Assembly (NCBI GenBank): GCA_002427745.1
Contig: DIYF01000177.1
Location: forward strand, 62,001-126,000
Direction of reading: 5' to 3'
Length of the DNA: 64,000 nucleotides
Origin: Roseivirga sp. UBA6061
GTDB lineage: Bacteria > Bacteroidota > Bacteroidia > Cytophagales > Cyclobacteriaceae
Shown here piece by piece: positions 8,890 to 18,237 of this stretch (position 1 is the first letter of the stretch; each line of letters opens with the position of its first letter). The notes under the pieces are model-generated. The model had not been told where the DNA came from, ran no database searches, and saw only the letters and a list, made by a program, of their open reading frames with translations. The translations under genes were made by a program, and so were the position numbers.

Positions 8890-9336
8890 CTATCGGAGCT
8901 TTGAAAAAAAACTTTTGATCAAAGCTTCACTCTCCTCCTTTAACAAACCCGACTCCACTTCTGTTCTCGGATGCAGGAGATTTCTTTCTACCTGAGCATA
9001 TCCTCGCTTCAGGTCGCTGGCCCCATAGACCAACCGCCCCAGTTGTGCCCAGTACAAGGCCCCCGCACACATGACACAAGGCTCAAGTGTCACATACAGG
9101 GTACATTCATTGAGATATTTGGCTCCCATATAATTAAAAGCTGAGGTGAGTGCCAGCATCTCGGCATGAGCCGTCACATCTGTCAACTGCTCTGTCTGGT
9201 TATGAGCCCTGGCAATGATCCGGTTTTCCGCTACCACTACAGCCCCCACCGGTATCTCGCCCGCTTCAAAAGCCATCTGAGCCTGCTTCAGGGCTTCTTT
9301 CATATAATGGGCATCGGTGTGTACAGAAAGCGTCAT
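8890..9336 (-). CDS. tadA: tRNA adenosine(34) deaminase TadA
   Basis: A 148-residue zinc deaminase that converts adenosine to inosine at the wobble position of tRNA-Arg(ACG). The zinc and proton-shuttle motif TAHAEM (His57, Glu59) and the PCxxC motif EPCVMCAG (Cys87, Cys90) are intact. The ATG at 9336 is preferred; an in-frame TTG at 9378 would add 14 hydrophobic residues and run into the divergent aspS promoter region. The PCVMC spacing, and YGASDLKRGY rather than a CMP/dCMP-deaminase pattern, support TadA. A guanine deaminase is a less likely alternative. Confidence 0.92.
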   Translation of the reverse strand: MTLSVHTDAHYMKEALKQAQMAFEAGEIPVGAVVVAENRIIARAHNQTEQLTDVTAHAEMLALTSAFNYMGAKYLNECTLYVTLEPCVMCAGALYWAQLGRLVYGASDLKRGYAQVERNLLHPRTEVESGLLKEESEALIKSFFSKLR

Positions 9337-9394
9337 GGGCAATCGAAAGAGGTTAATCCATGACAATATTAGTCCCAAAAGCTAAAACAATTGC

Positions 9395-9402
9395 TAAATT
9401 TG
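9395..9402 (+). promoter_or_regulatory. -7 promoter element of aspS (TAAATTTG)
   Basis: An exact match to the Bacteroidota -7 consensus TAnnTTTG lies 28 bp before the aspS ATG. No TTG is seen at the usual -33 spacing. Its position also argues that translation starts at 9430 and not at the in-frame TTG at 9391. Confidence 0.6.
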
Positions 9403-9429
9403 CACCTCAAAAATTTAATACCAGCAGCA

Positions 9430-11181
9430 ATGTTAAGAACACATACTTGTGGAGAACTGAGAATCGATCAGGTGAATGGAACCGTGACCCTGTGTGGATG
9501 GGTACAGAAAGTAAGAGATACGGGGGGATTGATGTGGATTGATTTACGCGATCGCTATGGCATCACACAGCTTGCTTTTGAAGAGAATTCTTCCGCTGCT
9601 CAGGTATTGGAGACAGCACGATCACTCGGCAGAGAGTTTGTGGTGAAAGCGACAGGCACGGTGGTAGAACGCTTCTCAAAGAATGACAAAATCCCTACCG
9701 GAGATATTGAAATAAAAGTCAGCGAACTTGAAGTGCTGAACCCATCACAGGTACCGCCTTTTATTATTGAAGATGATACAGACGGAGGTGAAGACCTGCG
9801 TATGAAATACCGCTACCTGGACCTGCGCAGGAATGAAGTGAGAGAAAAACTTCAGCTCAGAAGCCGTATGGCCATTGCTATTCGCAATTACCTGGCCGAT
9901 CAGGAGTTCATCGAGGTCGAAACTCCGGTACTCATTAAATCGACTCCGGAAGGAGCGAGGGACTTTGTAGTGCCTTCCCGCATGAATCCGGGTGAGTTTT
10001 ATGCACTACCCCAGTCACCACAAACCTTCAAGCAGTTGTTGATGGTTTCCGGTTTCGACCGATACTTCCAGATTGTTAAGTGTTTCAGAGATGAGGATCT
10101 CCGTGCTGACCGTCAGCCTGAGTTTACCCAAATAGACTGCGAAATGTCATTTGTAAATCAGGAAGATGTGCTGAGTACCTTTGAGGGACTCACAAAGCAC
10201 CTCTTTGAAAAAATCAAAGGAGTGAGCTTCGAAGGAGATTTTCCTCAGATGGATTATGCAGAAGCGATGAGACGCTATGGTAGTGATAAACCAGACATTC
10301 GCTTCGGTATGGAGTTCGTAGAGCTTAATGAAGTAGCTCAAAACAAAGGCTTCAATGTATTTGACCAGGCAGAACTGGTGCTGGGTATTTGTGCGAAAGG
10401 CTGTGCTACCTACACGCGTAAGCAACTCGATGGCCTTACCAATTTTGTAAAAAGACCACAGGTTGGTGCCAAAGGCATGGTGTACGTAAAATGCAATGAG
10501 GATGGTTCTTTTAAGTCATCGGTAGATAAATTCTATAGCCAGGAAGATCTCAAAGCATGGGCGGACAAAGCAGGAGCTGAGCCGGGAGATTTGATCCTGG
10601 TATTATCGGGCAATACTCATACCACCCGTAAGCAAATGAACGAGCTGAGATTGCATATGGGTAACGAGCTCGGCCTGAGAGACAAAGATGTATTCAAACC
10701 TCTGTGGGTAGTTGACTTCCCTCTGTTGGAATGGGATGAGGAAACAGAGCGCTACCATGCTATGCACCACCCCTTTACTTCCCCTAAATCAGGAGACATG
10801 TCTAAACTGGATACCGCTCCGGGAGAAGTACGCGCCAATGCCTATGACCTTGTTATCAACGGTGTTGAAATCGGAGGTGGCTCCATCCGTATCCACGACA
10901 GGGAGATTCAGAAGCTCATGTTCAAGCACCTGGGCTTTACAGATGACGAAGCCAAGGCACAATTCGGCTTCCTGATGGATGCCTTTGAATACGGTGCCCC
11001 TCCACATGGCGGTATCGCTTTTGGTTTTGACAGACTCTGTGCCCTCTTTGGTGGCTCAGACTCTATCAGAGATTACATTGCTTTTCCGAAAAATACCTCC
11101 GGCCGTGATGTCATGATCGACTCACCGGCTCAGGTAGATGGTACGCAGCTCGATGAGCTGGGCATTGCGTTAAAATCTTAA
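9430..11181 (+). CDS. aspS: Aspartate--tRNA ligase
   Basis: A 583-residue class II aminoacyl-tRNA synthetase that charges tRNA-Asp. The N-terminal OB-fold anticodon domain begins [11 protein letters not shown] and continues [12 protein letters not shown]. The class II core follows: motif 2 around [16 protein letters not shown], the bacterial GAD insertion in the middle, and motif 3 [17 protein letters not shown]. The length is normal for bacterial AspRS. Whether it also charges tRNA-Asn cannot be told here. It appears to be transcribed alone, between an upstream -7 element and a strong terminator. Confidence 0.97.
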   Translation: MLRTHTCGELRIDQVNGTVTLCGWVQKVRDTGGLMWIDLRDRYGITQLAFEENSSAAQVLETARSLGREFVVKATGTVVERFSKNDKIPTGDIEIKVSELEVLNPSQVPPFIIEDDTDGGEDLRMKYRYLDLRRNEVREKLQLRSRMAIAIRNYLADQEFIEVETPVLIKSTPEGARDFVVPSRMNPGEFYALPQSPQTFKQLLMVSGFDRYFQIVKCFRDEDLRADRQPEFTQIDCEMSFVNQEDVLSTFEGLTKHLFEKIKGVSFEGDFPQMDYAEAMRRYGSDKPDIRFGMEFVELNEVAQNKGFNVFDQAELVLGICAKGCATYTRKQLDGLTNFVKRPQVGAKGMVYVKCNEDGSFKSSVDKFYSQEDLKAWADKAGAEPGDLILVLSGNTHTTRKQMNELRLHMGNELGLRDKDVFKPLWVVDFPLLEWDEETERYHAMHHPFTSPKSGDMSKLDTAPGEVRANAYDLVINGVEIGGGSIRIHDREIQKLMFKHLGFTDDEAKAQFGFLMDAFEYGAPPHGGIAFGFDRLCALFGGSDSIRDYIAFPKNTSGRDVMIDSPAQVDGTQLDELGIALKS

Positions 11182-11190
11182 CCGCACATC

Positions 11191-11231
11191 AATACGCCAG
11201 TCTTTTGGTTTCCAGAGACTGGCGTATTGTT
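11191..11231 (+). terminator. Rho-independent terminator of aspS
   Basis: A perfect 13-bp inverted repeat (AATACGCCAGTCT with AGACTGGCGTATT) encloses a 12-base loop, 9 bp after the aspS stop, followed by GTTTAATTT. Confidence 0.88.
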
Positions 11232-11261
11232 TAATTTGTAAATTCGAGTGCCTAAAAACCT

Positions 11262-13322
11262 ATGAAACTCAAGCCCACACCAAAGTTCTACCTACGCGCC
11301 AGCATGGTGATTGGTGTGTTGCTTTGGTTGGTTAAGACACTGCTGGAAGGCCTCATTATCTTTGCCGACAGTTCGCAGGTAGAACTGGGGATATCGAGAA
11401 ATACTACCGTATTACTCGAGGCCTTTTTCTTTATCTCCTTTATCATCTACTATCGGCTGCGGATTCAAAAGGCCGAGAGCAGCAACTTTGTAGACCTGAT
11501 ATGGCGGGTCTTTGCCATTGGTCTGGTCACCACCATCACCGCCCTGCTGATTGACCTCTTCAACGGGCAGATAGCCGACTCAAAGCTGGGAGAAGACCCC
11601 TACCTGAGCAAGCTCCTGCTGAGCATAGATGAAGCCCTTATATCCCTATTCCTGATCTGTACTTTCACAGTCTGGAAGAAGCTGATTCTTTACCAAAAGT
11701 CGAAACGCCTGGTCATCTGGTGGAATATTTATGAGTTTACTATCCTGGCCTCCATCTTCTTTAACCTTACCGGGCTGGTACTCCAGGAGCACCTGATTTT
11801 CGAGCTGCTTTATGGCGCTATGACCATCATGGCGTTGCTTTTATCTGCCAACCTGAAATGGGTAGCTTATCTGAACTTTAAACAGAAATGGAAGAGTATT
11901 CTGCTGATCCTGCTGATTACCATCTACCTCTTCTATTTCTTTATGACGGTCTATGTATCACCTGCTACCGAGACCACCTTCGTAGACATCAAGAGTCTCT
12001 TCGTTATTTCTCTCTTCACCTTCCTGATGTTCTATAGTCTGTTCTCCCTGTTGGTGATATTATTCAATCTGCCCACCTCTTCGGTTTTTGAAAAGAAGAT
12101 GGAGGAGGCTATCAACTTCCAGCGCCTGAGTCAGTCTATTCAGCAGGGTGAAAACGAAACCCAGATCTTTGACATTTTGCTGTCAAGTTCTATGAGCGCT
12201 GTCTATGCAGATGCCGGCTGGATCGAGATCATTCGGGAAGGCCAGGAACCTGAGCTGAGAAGCAGAAATGTTAGCCGGGTCAACATCAGCACCCTGAGAG
12301 CACAAATCGCTCAAAGCAAACAAAGAAGTATTCTGAAATCTCCTCTGGAGCGCTCTTCCGAGACTGACAGGGTGTTGGTGACTATCAGAAAATCCAACTT
12401 CCGTTCGGTGCTGATCATTCCGATGGAGATTCAAGGCACGATTTCAGGCTATATGTATCTGCTGAATGAGTTGAGTGATGGCTTTAACAAGGAGATGATT
12501 AACATCATCAACACATTCGTAAGCCAGGCGAGTATATCGGTAGAAAACTTCCGTCTGCTCGGAGAGGCGCTGGAAAATGAGCGTTATAAAGAGGAGCTCA
12601 ATATTGCCAAGAGCGTTCAGCGTGCTCTTTTGCCAGAGAAACTGGAGCATGACGAGCATTTTGCCATTCACGGTTTTACTCAGGCAGCTGCTGAGGTGGG
12701 AGGCGACTATTACGATACTTTCAAACTGGGAGATCACAAATTTGCTGTGGTGATAGGAGATGTTAGCGGAAAAGGTACTTCCGCGGCCTTTCATATGTCG
12801 CAGATGAAGGGAATCTTCCAGAGTCTGGCACAGCTGAATCTTTCCGCGAAAGATTTTCTGGTCAACGCGAACAATGCTTTGAGCCAATGCCTTGAGAAAA
12901 CCTCCTTTATTACACTCTCCTATTTCATCATCGACACAGAGAAGAGAACCCTGGAATTTTCAAGAGCCGGCCACTGCCCGACACTTTATTACTGTAAAGA
13001 AGAATCTGAGGCACGATTTTTTCAGAACAAAGGTCTGGGGCTGGGAATTTTAAGAAATGAGAAGTACGAAAACTTCGTACATGTGAACCATATGACGTTC
13101 GAAAAGGACGACATTCTGGTGTTATATACCGATGGAATTTCGGAGGCTGCCAATGAAGAACTGGAGGAGTTCGGATATGACAGACTGAAAAACCTGTTAG
13201 AGCAGAACTATCATTATGACCCCGTGATGATTCAAAAAATCATTATTGGCAAGCTTTATGAGTTCTGTGGCAATAAAGACCTGAACGATGATTATACCAT
13301 GGTGGTGATCAAGTTCAATTAA
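11262..13322 (+). CDS. Membrane-bound SpoIIE/RsbU-type PP2C serine phosphatase with GAF-like domain
   Basis: A 686-residue signalling protein, predicted to dephosphorylate an STAS-domain antagonist. Residues 10-270 form about eight membrane helices, and residues 280-435 look like a GAF-type sensor (IIPMEIQGTISGYMYLLNE; SQASISVENFRLL). Residues 450-686 are a PP2C/SpoIIE domain with metal-binding acidic residues in VGGDYYD, IGDVSGKGTSAA, YTDGISEA and NDDYTMVVIKF. A helical linker (ENERYKEELNIAKSVQRALLP) joins sensor and phosphatase, as in RsbU-type proteins. It heads a three-gene module with the STAS protein and HATPase kinase that follow, the standard parts of a partner-switching circuit. The input signal is not evident. 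Confidence 0.88.
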   Translation: MKLKPTPKFYLRASMVIGVLLWLVKTLLEGLIIFADSSQVELGISRNTTVLLEAFFFISFIIYYRLRIQKAESSNFVDLIWRVFAIGLVTTITALLIDLFNGQIADSKLGEDPYLSKLLLSIDEALISLFLICTFTVWKKLILYQKSKRLVIWWNIYEFTILASIFFNLTGLVLQEHLIFELLYGAMTIMALLLSANLKWVAYLNFKQKWKSILLILLITIYLFYFFMTVYVSPATETTFVDIKSLFVISLFTFLMFYSLFSLLVILFNLPTSSVFEKKMEEAINFQRLSQSIQQGENETQIFDILLSSSMSAVYADAGWIEIIREGQEPELRSRNVSRVNISTLRAQIAQSKQRSILKSPLERSSETDRVLVTIRKSNFRSVLIIPMEIQGTISGYMYLLNELSDGFNKEMINIINTFVSQASISVENFRLLGEALENERYKEELNIAKSVQRALLPEKLEHDEHFAIHGFTQAAAEVGGDYYDTFKLGDHKFAVVIGDVSGKGTSAAFHMSQMKGIFQSLAQLNLSAKDFLVNANNALSQCLEKTSFITLSYFIIDTEKRTLEFSRAGHCPTLYYCKEESEARFFQNKGLGLGILRNEKYENFVHVNHMTFEKDDILVLYTDGISEAANEELEEFGYDRLKNLLEQNYHYDPVMIQKIIIGKLYEFCGNKDLNDDYTMVVIKFN

Positions 13323-13347
13323 ATGACGTAAGAATAGGAAGGAAGCT

Positions 13348-13692
13348 ATGATAGAAATAACAAAAACAGCAGAAAACAATTATCTGTTGATCTCCGTACA
13401 AGGAGAGGCAGACGCCAGTTCTTCATTGGAACTCGACAAACAAATTCGGGAGTCTTTTGAAGGAGATGTGAAGAACATCCTGGTAGACTGTACCAATCTC
13501 AACTATATCTCTTCCGCTGGTTTGGGCGTTTTTATGTCCTACATAGAAGAGGTGAATGAAAAAGCAATAACATTTATCATCTTCGGGCTCTCTGACAAGG
13601 TATCAAAGGTCTTTGGCATTTTAGGGCTCGATCAATTACTGACTATAAAGGAAACCAAAGAAGAAGCACTGGCTGAGATCAATGGGCTATAG
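13348..13692 (+). CDS. STAS-domain anti-sigma-factor antagonist-like protein (RsbV/SpoIIAA family)
   Basis: A 114-residue single-domain cytoplasmic protein. The family phosphorylation motif is present as YISSAGLGVF, with Ser55/Ser56 at the position of the regulatory serine in RsbV and SpoIIAA. By family knowledge it would be phosphorylated by the downstream RsbW-like kinase and dephosphorylated by the upstream SpoIIE-type phosphatase. A purine-rich GGAAGGAAG precedes the ATG. The gene is 25 bp after the phosphatase stop, and its last 11 bp overlap the kinase start. Confidence 0.9.
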   Translation: MIEITKTAENNYLLISVQGEADASSSLELDKQIRESFEGDVKNILVDCTNLNYISSAGLGVFMSYIEEVNEKAITFIIFGLSDKVSKVFGILGLDQLLTIKETKEEALAEINGL

Positions 13693-14101
13693 TTTTAACA
13701 TACCGTGTAGCAAAAATAAGCTAAGGCTTATGCGCAAGTTTGTAACCGAGGTGTTGCACGAGCATCATGTTTCTGACATAGAAACAAATATGATGGTTTT
13801 GGCTGTGGACGAGGTATGTGCGAATATCATCATTCACGGGCATCCTTCAGATCAGGAAGATTATGTTAAGATCAATATCGATTTTACCAAAGAGGGCATC
13901 TGGTTTGAAATAGTGGATACCGGTGCAGCCTTTGACATCATGAAATACAATGAGCCTATCCTGGAAGACCTGATCAAAAACAAGCAGAAGGGAGGAGTAG
14001 GTATTATGCTCGTGAAAAAGATTATGGACAAAATTGAGTTCACGGCCTCAGCCCGCAAAAACACCCTCAAACTTTACAAACAAGTAACTTTCGAATCCTG
14101 A
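13682..14101 (+). CDS. RsbW-like anti-sigma-type serine kinase (HATPase_c_2)
   Basis: A 139-residue GHKL-fold ATP-binding protein. N box (DEVCANIIIHG), G1 box (VDTGAAFD) and G2 box (KGGVGIMLVKKIMD) are all present. It should bind ATP and phosphorylate the adjacent STAS protein. In Gram-positive bacteria such kinases bind and inhibit a sigma factor, but no sigma gene lies in the neighbourhood and Bacteroidota are not known for a SigB, so the sequestered partner is unknown. Overlap with the STAS gene suggests translational coupling. Confidence 0.9.
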   Translation: MGYSFNIPCSKNKLRLMRKFVTEVLHEHHVSDIETNMMVLAVDEVCANIIIHGHPSDQEDYVKINIDFTKEGIWFEIVDTGAAFDIMKYNEPILEDLIKNKQKGGVGIMLVKKIMDKIEFTASARKNTLKLYKQVTFES

Positions 14102-14105
14102 TAGA

Positions 14106-16037
14106 ATGAAGCGCTTATTAGCATTCATCAGCTTTCTGCTGTTAGTCAACGCTTTGAGCTTACCAGCATTTCAGAAGAAAGCTGAAGTCGCCAGAATTAA
14201 CGACACCCCTATACTGGCAGATGAGTTTCTGTATGCATTTAAGAAGAATCGTGACCCTAACATAAGCGTGACGAAAGATTCATTACTGGCTTACCTGGAC
14301 CGTTTTATCAACTTCAAGCTTAAGGTCCTCGAAGCAAGAAGACAAGGAACGGATACTACCATGGCTTTCCTGCAGGAATACGAGAGCTACGCCAGTCAGG
14401 TATCAAAACCCTATCTTGATAACCTTAATAAGGAAGAAGCACTGATCCGGGAGGCATACGAGCGATCTAAAACTGAGGTGCGCGCTTCTCATATTTTGAT
14501 CAGGAAACCCAAAAACGCCACCCCGGGAGACACCCTCGCGGCATATCAAAGAATTGACAGTCTCCGCAAGCTGGCTGAAAGCGGAATGGACTTTGCCCTG
14601 CTGGCCAATAAGAATTCCAGCGATGGCAGTGCACAAAAGGGAGGAGATTTAGGGTGGTTTACCGCCTTTTCCATGATCTACCCTTTCGAAACTGCGGCCT
14701 ACACCACCCAGGTAGGTACGATATCACCCGTGATTAAAACACAGTTTGGCTATCATATTTTAAAAGTAACAGGACAGCGGCCCTCACGGGGTAAGATCCG
14801 CACATCTCACATTTTTATATCCAGAGCCAAGCATTCCGATACCGAAGGGAAAACACTTATCAGCCAGGTCTATGACTCTCTCAGAAAAGGAGGCTCATGG
14901 AATGCACTGTGTAAAGCTTTCTCTGAAGATCAGAGGTCTAAAACGAAAAACGGAGCCCTGCCCCTGGCTGGCCTGGGGCAACTTCCGGAAGAATACCTCG
15001 AACACGCTTTTAAAGTGAGCACTATTGGCAGCTACAGCCCCCCCGCTGAAACCCCCTTTGGCTGGCATATTATCCGACTTGATGGCAAGCAAGGTATTCC
15101 TGAACTGGAAGAAGTAAAGGTTGAATTCGGAGACCGGGTAAAACGGTCCGGAAGGCTTCAGTCAGGCACAGAAGAGGTATTGAGAAAGCTAAAGAATGAA
15201 AATAGTTTTAAACTCTATGGAAACACCCTTAACACGGTAATCGAAAGCCTGAAAGAAGACAAAGGCAGCATTGACAGCCTTGAGAGTTTACTGGCGGCAG
15301 ATTTGTTCGAAATAGGGAATAAAACGGTCTCCGTAGAAGATTTTGTTCAATACCTTAAAGGAAAAAAATCCGGTACCATCAAAGACTATCTTGGTGCCTA
15401 TTCTCAATTCGAACAGGAAGCTGTGTTCGCCTATGAAGATTCACTGGCTTTGATCAAATACCCCGAGTACCGATTACTCTTGCAGGAATATGAAGAGGGT
15501 TTACTCCTCTTTGATATTATGGAAGATAAAATATGGAACAAGGCGCTGGAGGACAGTACAGGACTGGAAGTATGGTTTGATCAGCAAAAAAGCGAATATC
15601 CTGCCCCTGAAAGAGCTATCACCTATGTGTTCAGCGGCAGATCAAACACCGGTACCAAATTGCTACCGGCAGTAGAAGAGATTCTAAAGAATGCTCAAGA
15701 TCTTCAAAACCCGGACAGTTTGCTGAAAGCAGCACTGCCTTCCACTGACTATTCGTTGTTAAAAATTGTAAAAAGGACCCTAACGCAGGAGGATTTACCT
15801 ATTTTCACCTCCGGAAAACTGACTGAAAACCAGCCGGTTTTAGACAAAGGCAAGGGTCAGCTTTACCTGATCCGTGAGGTTATTCCGGCAGGACACTACG
15901 AGCTTAATGAAATCAAGGGTCGTGTCACTGCCGATTATCAGGACTACCTGGACCAGGAGTGGATCAGGAGCCTGCGAAAACAGAGTAAGATTAAAGTATA
16001 CAAGAAAAGAGTAGCGGCTCTCTTACCCATTGGATAG
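14106..16037 (+). CDS. Periplasmic peptidyl-prolyl isomerase with two PpiC/parvulin domains
   Basis: A 643-residue secreted foldase, likely helping outer-membrane protein assembly. The signal peptide is MKRLLAFISFLLLVNALSLP. A helical chaperone region is followed by parvulin domain 1 (VRASHILIRKP to QFGYHILKVTGQ, about residues 120-225) and domain 2 (IRTSHIFISRA to PFGWHIIRLDG, about residues 230-325). A long SurA-like helical tail follows. It starts 4 bp after the kinase gene and overlaps the next gene by 8 bp, so it probably heads a three-gene chaperone set. Which parvulin domain is active was not determined. Confidence 0.88.
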   Translation: MKRLLAFISFLLLVNALSLPAFQKKAEVARINDTPILADEFLYAFKKNRDPNISVTKDSLLAYLDRFINFKLKVLEARRQGTDTTMAFLQEYESYASQVSKPYLDNLNKEEALIREAYERSKTEVRASHILIRKPKNATPGDTLAAYQRIDSLRKLAESGMDFALLANKNSSDGSAQKGGDLGWFTAFSMIYPFETAAYTTQVGTISPVIKTQFGYHILKVTGQRPSRGKIRTSHIFISRAKHSDTEGKTLISQVYDSLRKGGSWNALCKAFSEDQRSKTKNGALPLAGLGQLPEEYLEHAFKVSTIGSYSPPAETPFGWHIIRLDGKQGIPELEEVKVEFGDRVKRSGRLQSGTEEVLRKLKNENSFKLYGNTLNTVIESLKEDKGSIDSLESLLAADLFEIGNKTVSVEDFVQYLKGKKSGTIKDYLGAYSQFEQEAVFAYEDSLALIKYPEYRLLLQEYEEGLLLFDIMEDKIWNKALEDSTGLEVWFDQQKSEYPAPERAITYVFSGRSNTGTKLLPAVEEILKNAQDLQNPDSLLKAALPSTDYSLLKIVKRTLTQEDLPIFTSGKLTENQPVLDKGKGQLYLIREVIPAGHYELNEIKGRVTADYQDYLDQEWIRSLRKQSKIKVYKKRVAALLPIG

Positions 16038-16905
16038 GTTAAAGACATATATATTATTGATGTTAGCCGGCTCATGTTTGATGGCCTGTGAAAGCCTGGG
16101 GTCTGGCAAAAGCAACAAGGATCAAAAGGCCAATCTGCTTGCCCGTGCAGGCAACTCACTTCTCTACAAGACTGATATCGCGGGCCTGGTAAGCCCTGAA
16201 CTTTCCAGCGAAGACAGCACAAGGATCGTCAATAAGTTTGTAGAGAACTGGATCAAAGAGGAACTCTTTATACAGGAAGCAGCCAGTAAAATGCAGCTTG
16301 ACCTCAACGAGATTGAGCGTAAGGTGGCCAATTACCGGTTTATTCTTATTTCGCATGAATACCAAAAGCAAAAAATAGAGCAGGAGCTCAACCGCGAGGT
16401 AACTGATGAAGAAATAGAGGCTTATTATGAGCAGAACCGCGACAACTTTATGCTGAAGCAGAATATCGTCCGTGGTCGCTATGTAAAAATCTCGCAAGAG
16501 GCCCCTAAGAAGAGTGATGTAAAACGCTGGATCAAGTCAGACAGGCCACAGGATGTAGAGTCATTGAAATCATATTGTTTTCAGTTTGCGGACAACTATT
16601 CTGTTGAGGATTCTACCTGGCTTAAGTTCGATGAGGTAATTAAAAACTCTCCTCTCAATACTATCGAGAATAAGATTCAGTTTCTAAGGAGAAACAGGTA
16701 TGTTGAAGAGTCTGATTCTGCCTATCTTTACCTTTTCAAAATTAACGAGTACAAGATTTCCGAGGAGGCTTCCCCACTGGAGTTTGTAAGAAAGGATATC
16801 GAAAACATCATTATCAATAAGAGAAAAGTGGCGTTGACGAAGAGTCTGGAGAATGATATTTATGAAAGAGCGAAAGAAAATGAGGACTTTGAAATATATG
16901 AATAG
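16030..16905 (+). CDS. Lipoprotein with SurA-like helical region but no PPIase domain
   Basis: A 291-residue predicted lipoprotein. It starts at TTG 16030, which overlaps the previous stop by 8 bp and gives a signal MDRLKTYILLMLAGSCLMAC with a lipobox at Cys20. The first in-frame ATG (16060) would leave too short a signal. The rest is mostly helical and charged (WIKEELFIQEAASKMQLD, REVTDEEIEAYYEQN), like the substrate-binding part of SurA/PpiC proteins, but the conserved parvulin motifs (SHILI, FGYHII) are absent. Its position between two parvulin genes suggests an anchored co-chaperone. The function is inferred from context. Confidence 0.75.
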   Translation: MDRLKTYILLMLAGSCLMACESLGSGKSNKDQKANLLARAGNSLLYKTDIAGLVSPELSSEDSTRIVNKFVENWIKEELFIQEAASKMQLDLNEIERKVANYRFILISHEYQKQKIEQELNREVTDEEIEAYYEQNRDNFMLKQNIVRGRYVKISQEAPKKSDVKRWIKSDRPQDVESLKSYCFQFADNYSVEDSTWLKFDEVIKNSPLNTIENKIQFLRRNRYVEESDSAYLYLFKINEYKISEEASPLEFVRKDIENIIINKRKVALTKSLENDIYERAKENEDFEIYE

Positions 16906-18232
16906 GCTGGTCGCTGCAGCACTGTTCAGCGGCATATTGGCCTTACAACCCGCCTTTGGGCAGGGAGGCGAAGTTGTGGATGAGATTATTGCCAAAGTGG
17001 ATGATCATATCATCCTGAAGAGTGAACTGGAGCAGGCCTATATTGGCTTTCTTTCCAGCGAGCAGGCCCGCTCTTACGATGGGGATGCCCGTTGCCTCAT
17101 TCTGAGGTCTTTTATTGAGAACAAGGTATTACTGGCTATGTCCGAGATTGACTCGGTACAAATTGATGAGAGCCGTGTAGACTACGAGCTTCAGGGAAGA
17201 ATGCAGCGCATTATCCAGCAGTTTGGCTCAGAAAGGGCGATACAGGAGGCCTATGGCAAAAGTGTTGACCAGTTCATGAACGAATTGAGACCGGGCATAG
17301 AAGAGCAGCTACTCATTCGCGAGCAGGAAGAGAATATTCTTAGCACCGTGAGCGTGACACCTGCCGAGGTACGAAAGTTCTACAATCAAATTCCTAAAGA
17401 TTCACTGCCCCTCTACGGTATAGAATATGAAGTAGGTGTGATTGTAAAGATACCGGAACCCAGCGATGCTGAGGTGAAGCGTATCAAAGATGAATTAATG
17501 AAGATAAGAGAGCAGGCACTCAACGGCTCAAACTTCGAAATTCTGGCAACCACCTACTCAGAAGGTCCCTCTGCCGGTAACGGAGGTAACCTGGGGTTTG
17601 CCACCCGGGGCTCTTTTGACCCTGCCTATGAAGCCGGGGCCCTGGGCCTCAAACCAGGAGAAATATCCATGCCGATTGAGAGTTCGTTTGGCATTCACCT
17701 GATTCAGCTGATTGAGCGAAGAGGAAATGAGTACAATAGCCGCCATATCATCATGAAGCCTAAACCTTCTGAAAAAGACCTGCAGGCTTCCATGAGGTTT
17801 CTCGATAGCCTTAGAAATGAAATTTTGGCCGACAGTATAAGTTTCGAGCAAGCTGCGCAACAATATTCCGATGATGCCAGTACAAGTTCAAATGGCGGTT
17901 ATATTAGTGGGCCTTACGGGGCTAACAGAATACCAGCTGCCAATATTGATCCCACGCTCTATTTCGCTATAGATGCAATGAAGGAGGGAGAGATTTCAAA
18001 AGCAGCCAGTGTTCAGGCAGATGCCGAAACCACAGCTGCCAGGATAATCTACTTTAAGAAGAGAATCCCCCCTCACAGGGCCAATTTGAACCAGGACTAT
18101 GAAAAGCTTAAGGCCGCTACGACAAGCATGAAGAGAGACCAAAAGAAGCTGGACTACCTCAGAGAAAAAATGCAGGAAGTGTACATTGAAATTGATCCTG
18201 AGTTCAACAGATGCAACATTATCAATAACTAA
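16898..18232 (+). CDS. surA: SurA-type periplasmic chaperone / peptidyl-prolyl isomerase
   Basis: A 444-residue secreted protein. The ATG at 16898 overlaps the previous stop by 8 bp and gives a good signal peptide (MNRLVAAALFSGILALQPAFG); ATG 16880 is an alternative. The N-terminal SurA chaperone region begins VVDEIIAKVDDHIILKSELE. Parvulin domain 1 spans roughly residues 165-275 (EYEVGVIVKIP to SSFGIHLIQLIER) and domain 2 roughly 275-385 (NSRHIIMKPKP). SurA assists folding and delivery of outer-membrane beta-barrel proteins to the BAM complex. The domain order matches the family; a dedicated orthology test was not possible. Confidence 0.87.
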   Translation: MNRLVAAALFSGILALQPAFGQGGEVVDEIIAKVDDHIILKSELEQAYIGFLSSEQARSYDGDARCLILRSFIENKVLLAMSEIDSVQIDESRVDYELQGRMQRIIQQFGSERAIQEAYGKSVDQFMNELRPGIEEQLLIREQEENILSTVSVTPAEVRKFYNQIPKDSLPLYGIEYEVGVIVKIPEPSDAEVKRIKDELMKIREQALNGSNFEILATTYSEGPSAGNGGNLGFATRGSFDPAYEAGALGLKPGEISMPIESSFGIHLIQLIERRGNEYNSRHIIMKPKPSEKDLQASMRFLDSLRNEILADSISFEQAAQQYSDDASTSSNGGYISGPYGANRIPAANIDPTLYFAIDAMKEGEISKAASVQADAETTAARIIYFKKRIPPHRANLNQDYEKLKAATTSMKRDQKKLDYLREKMQEVYIEIDPEFNRCNIINN

Positions 18233-18237
18233 AAAGT

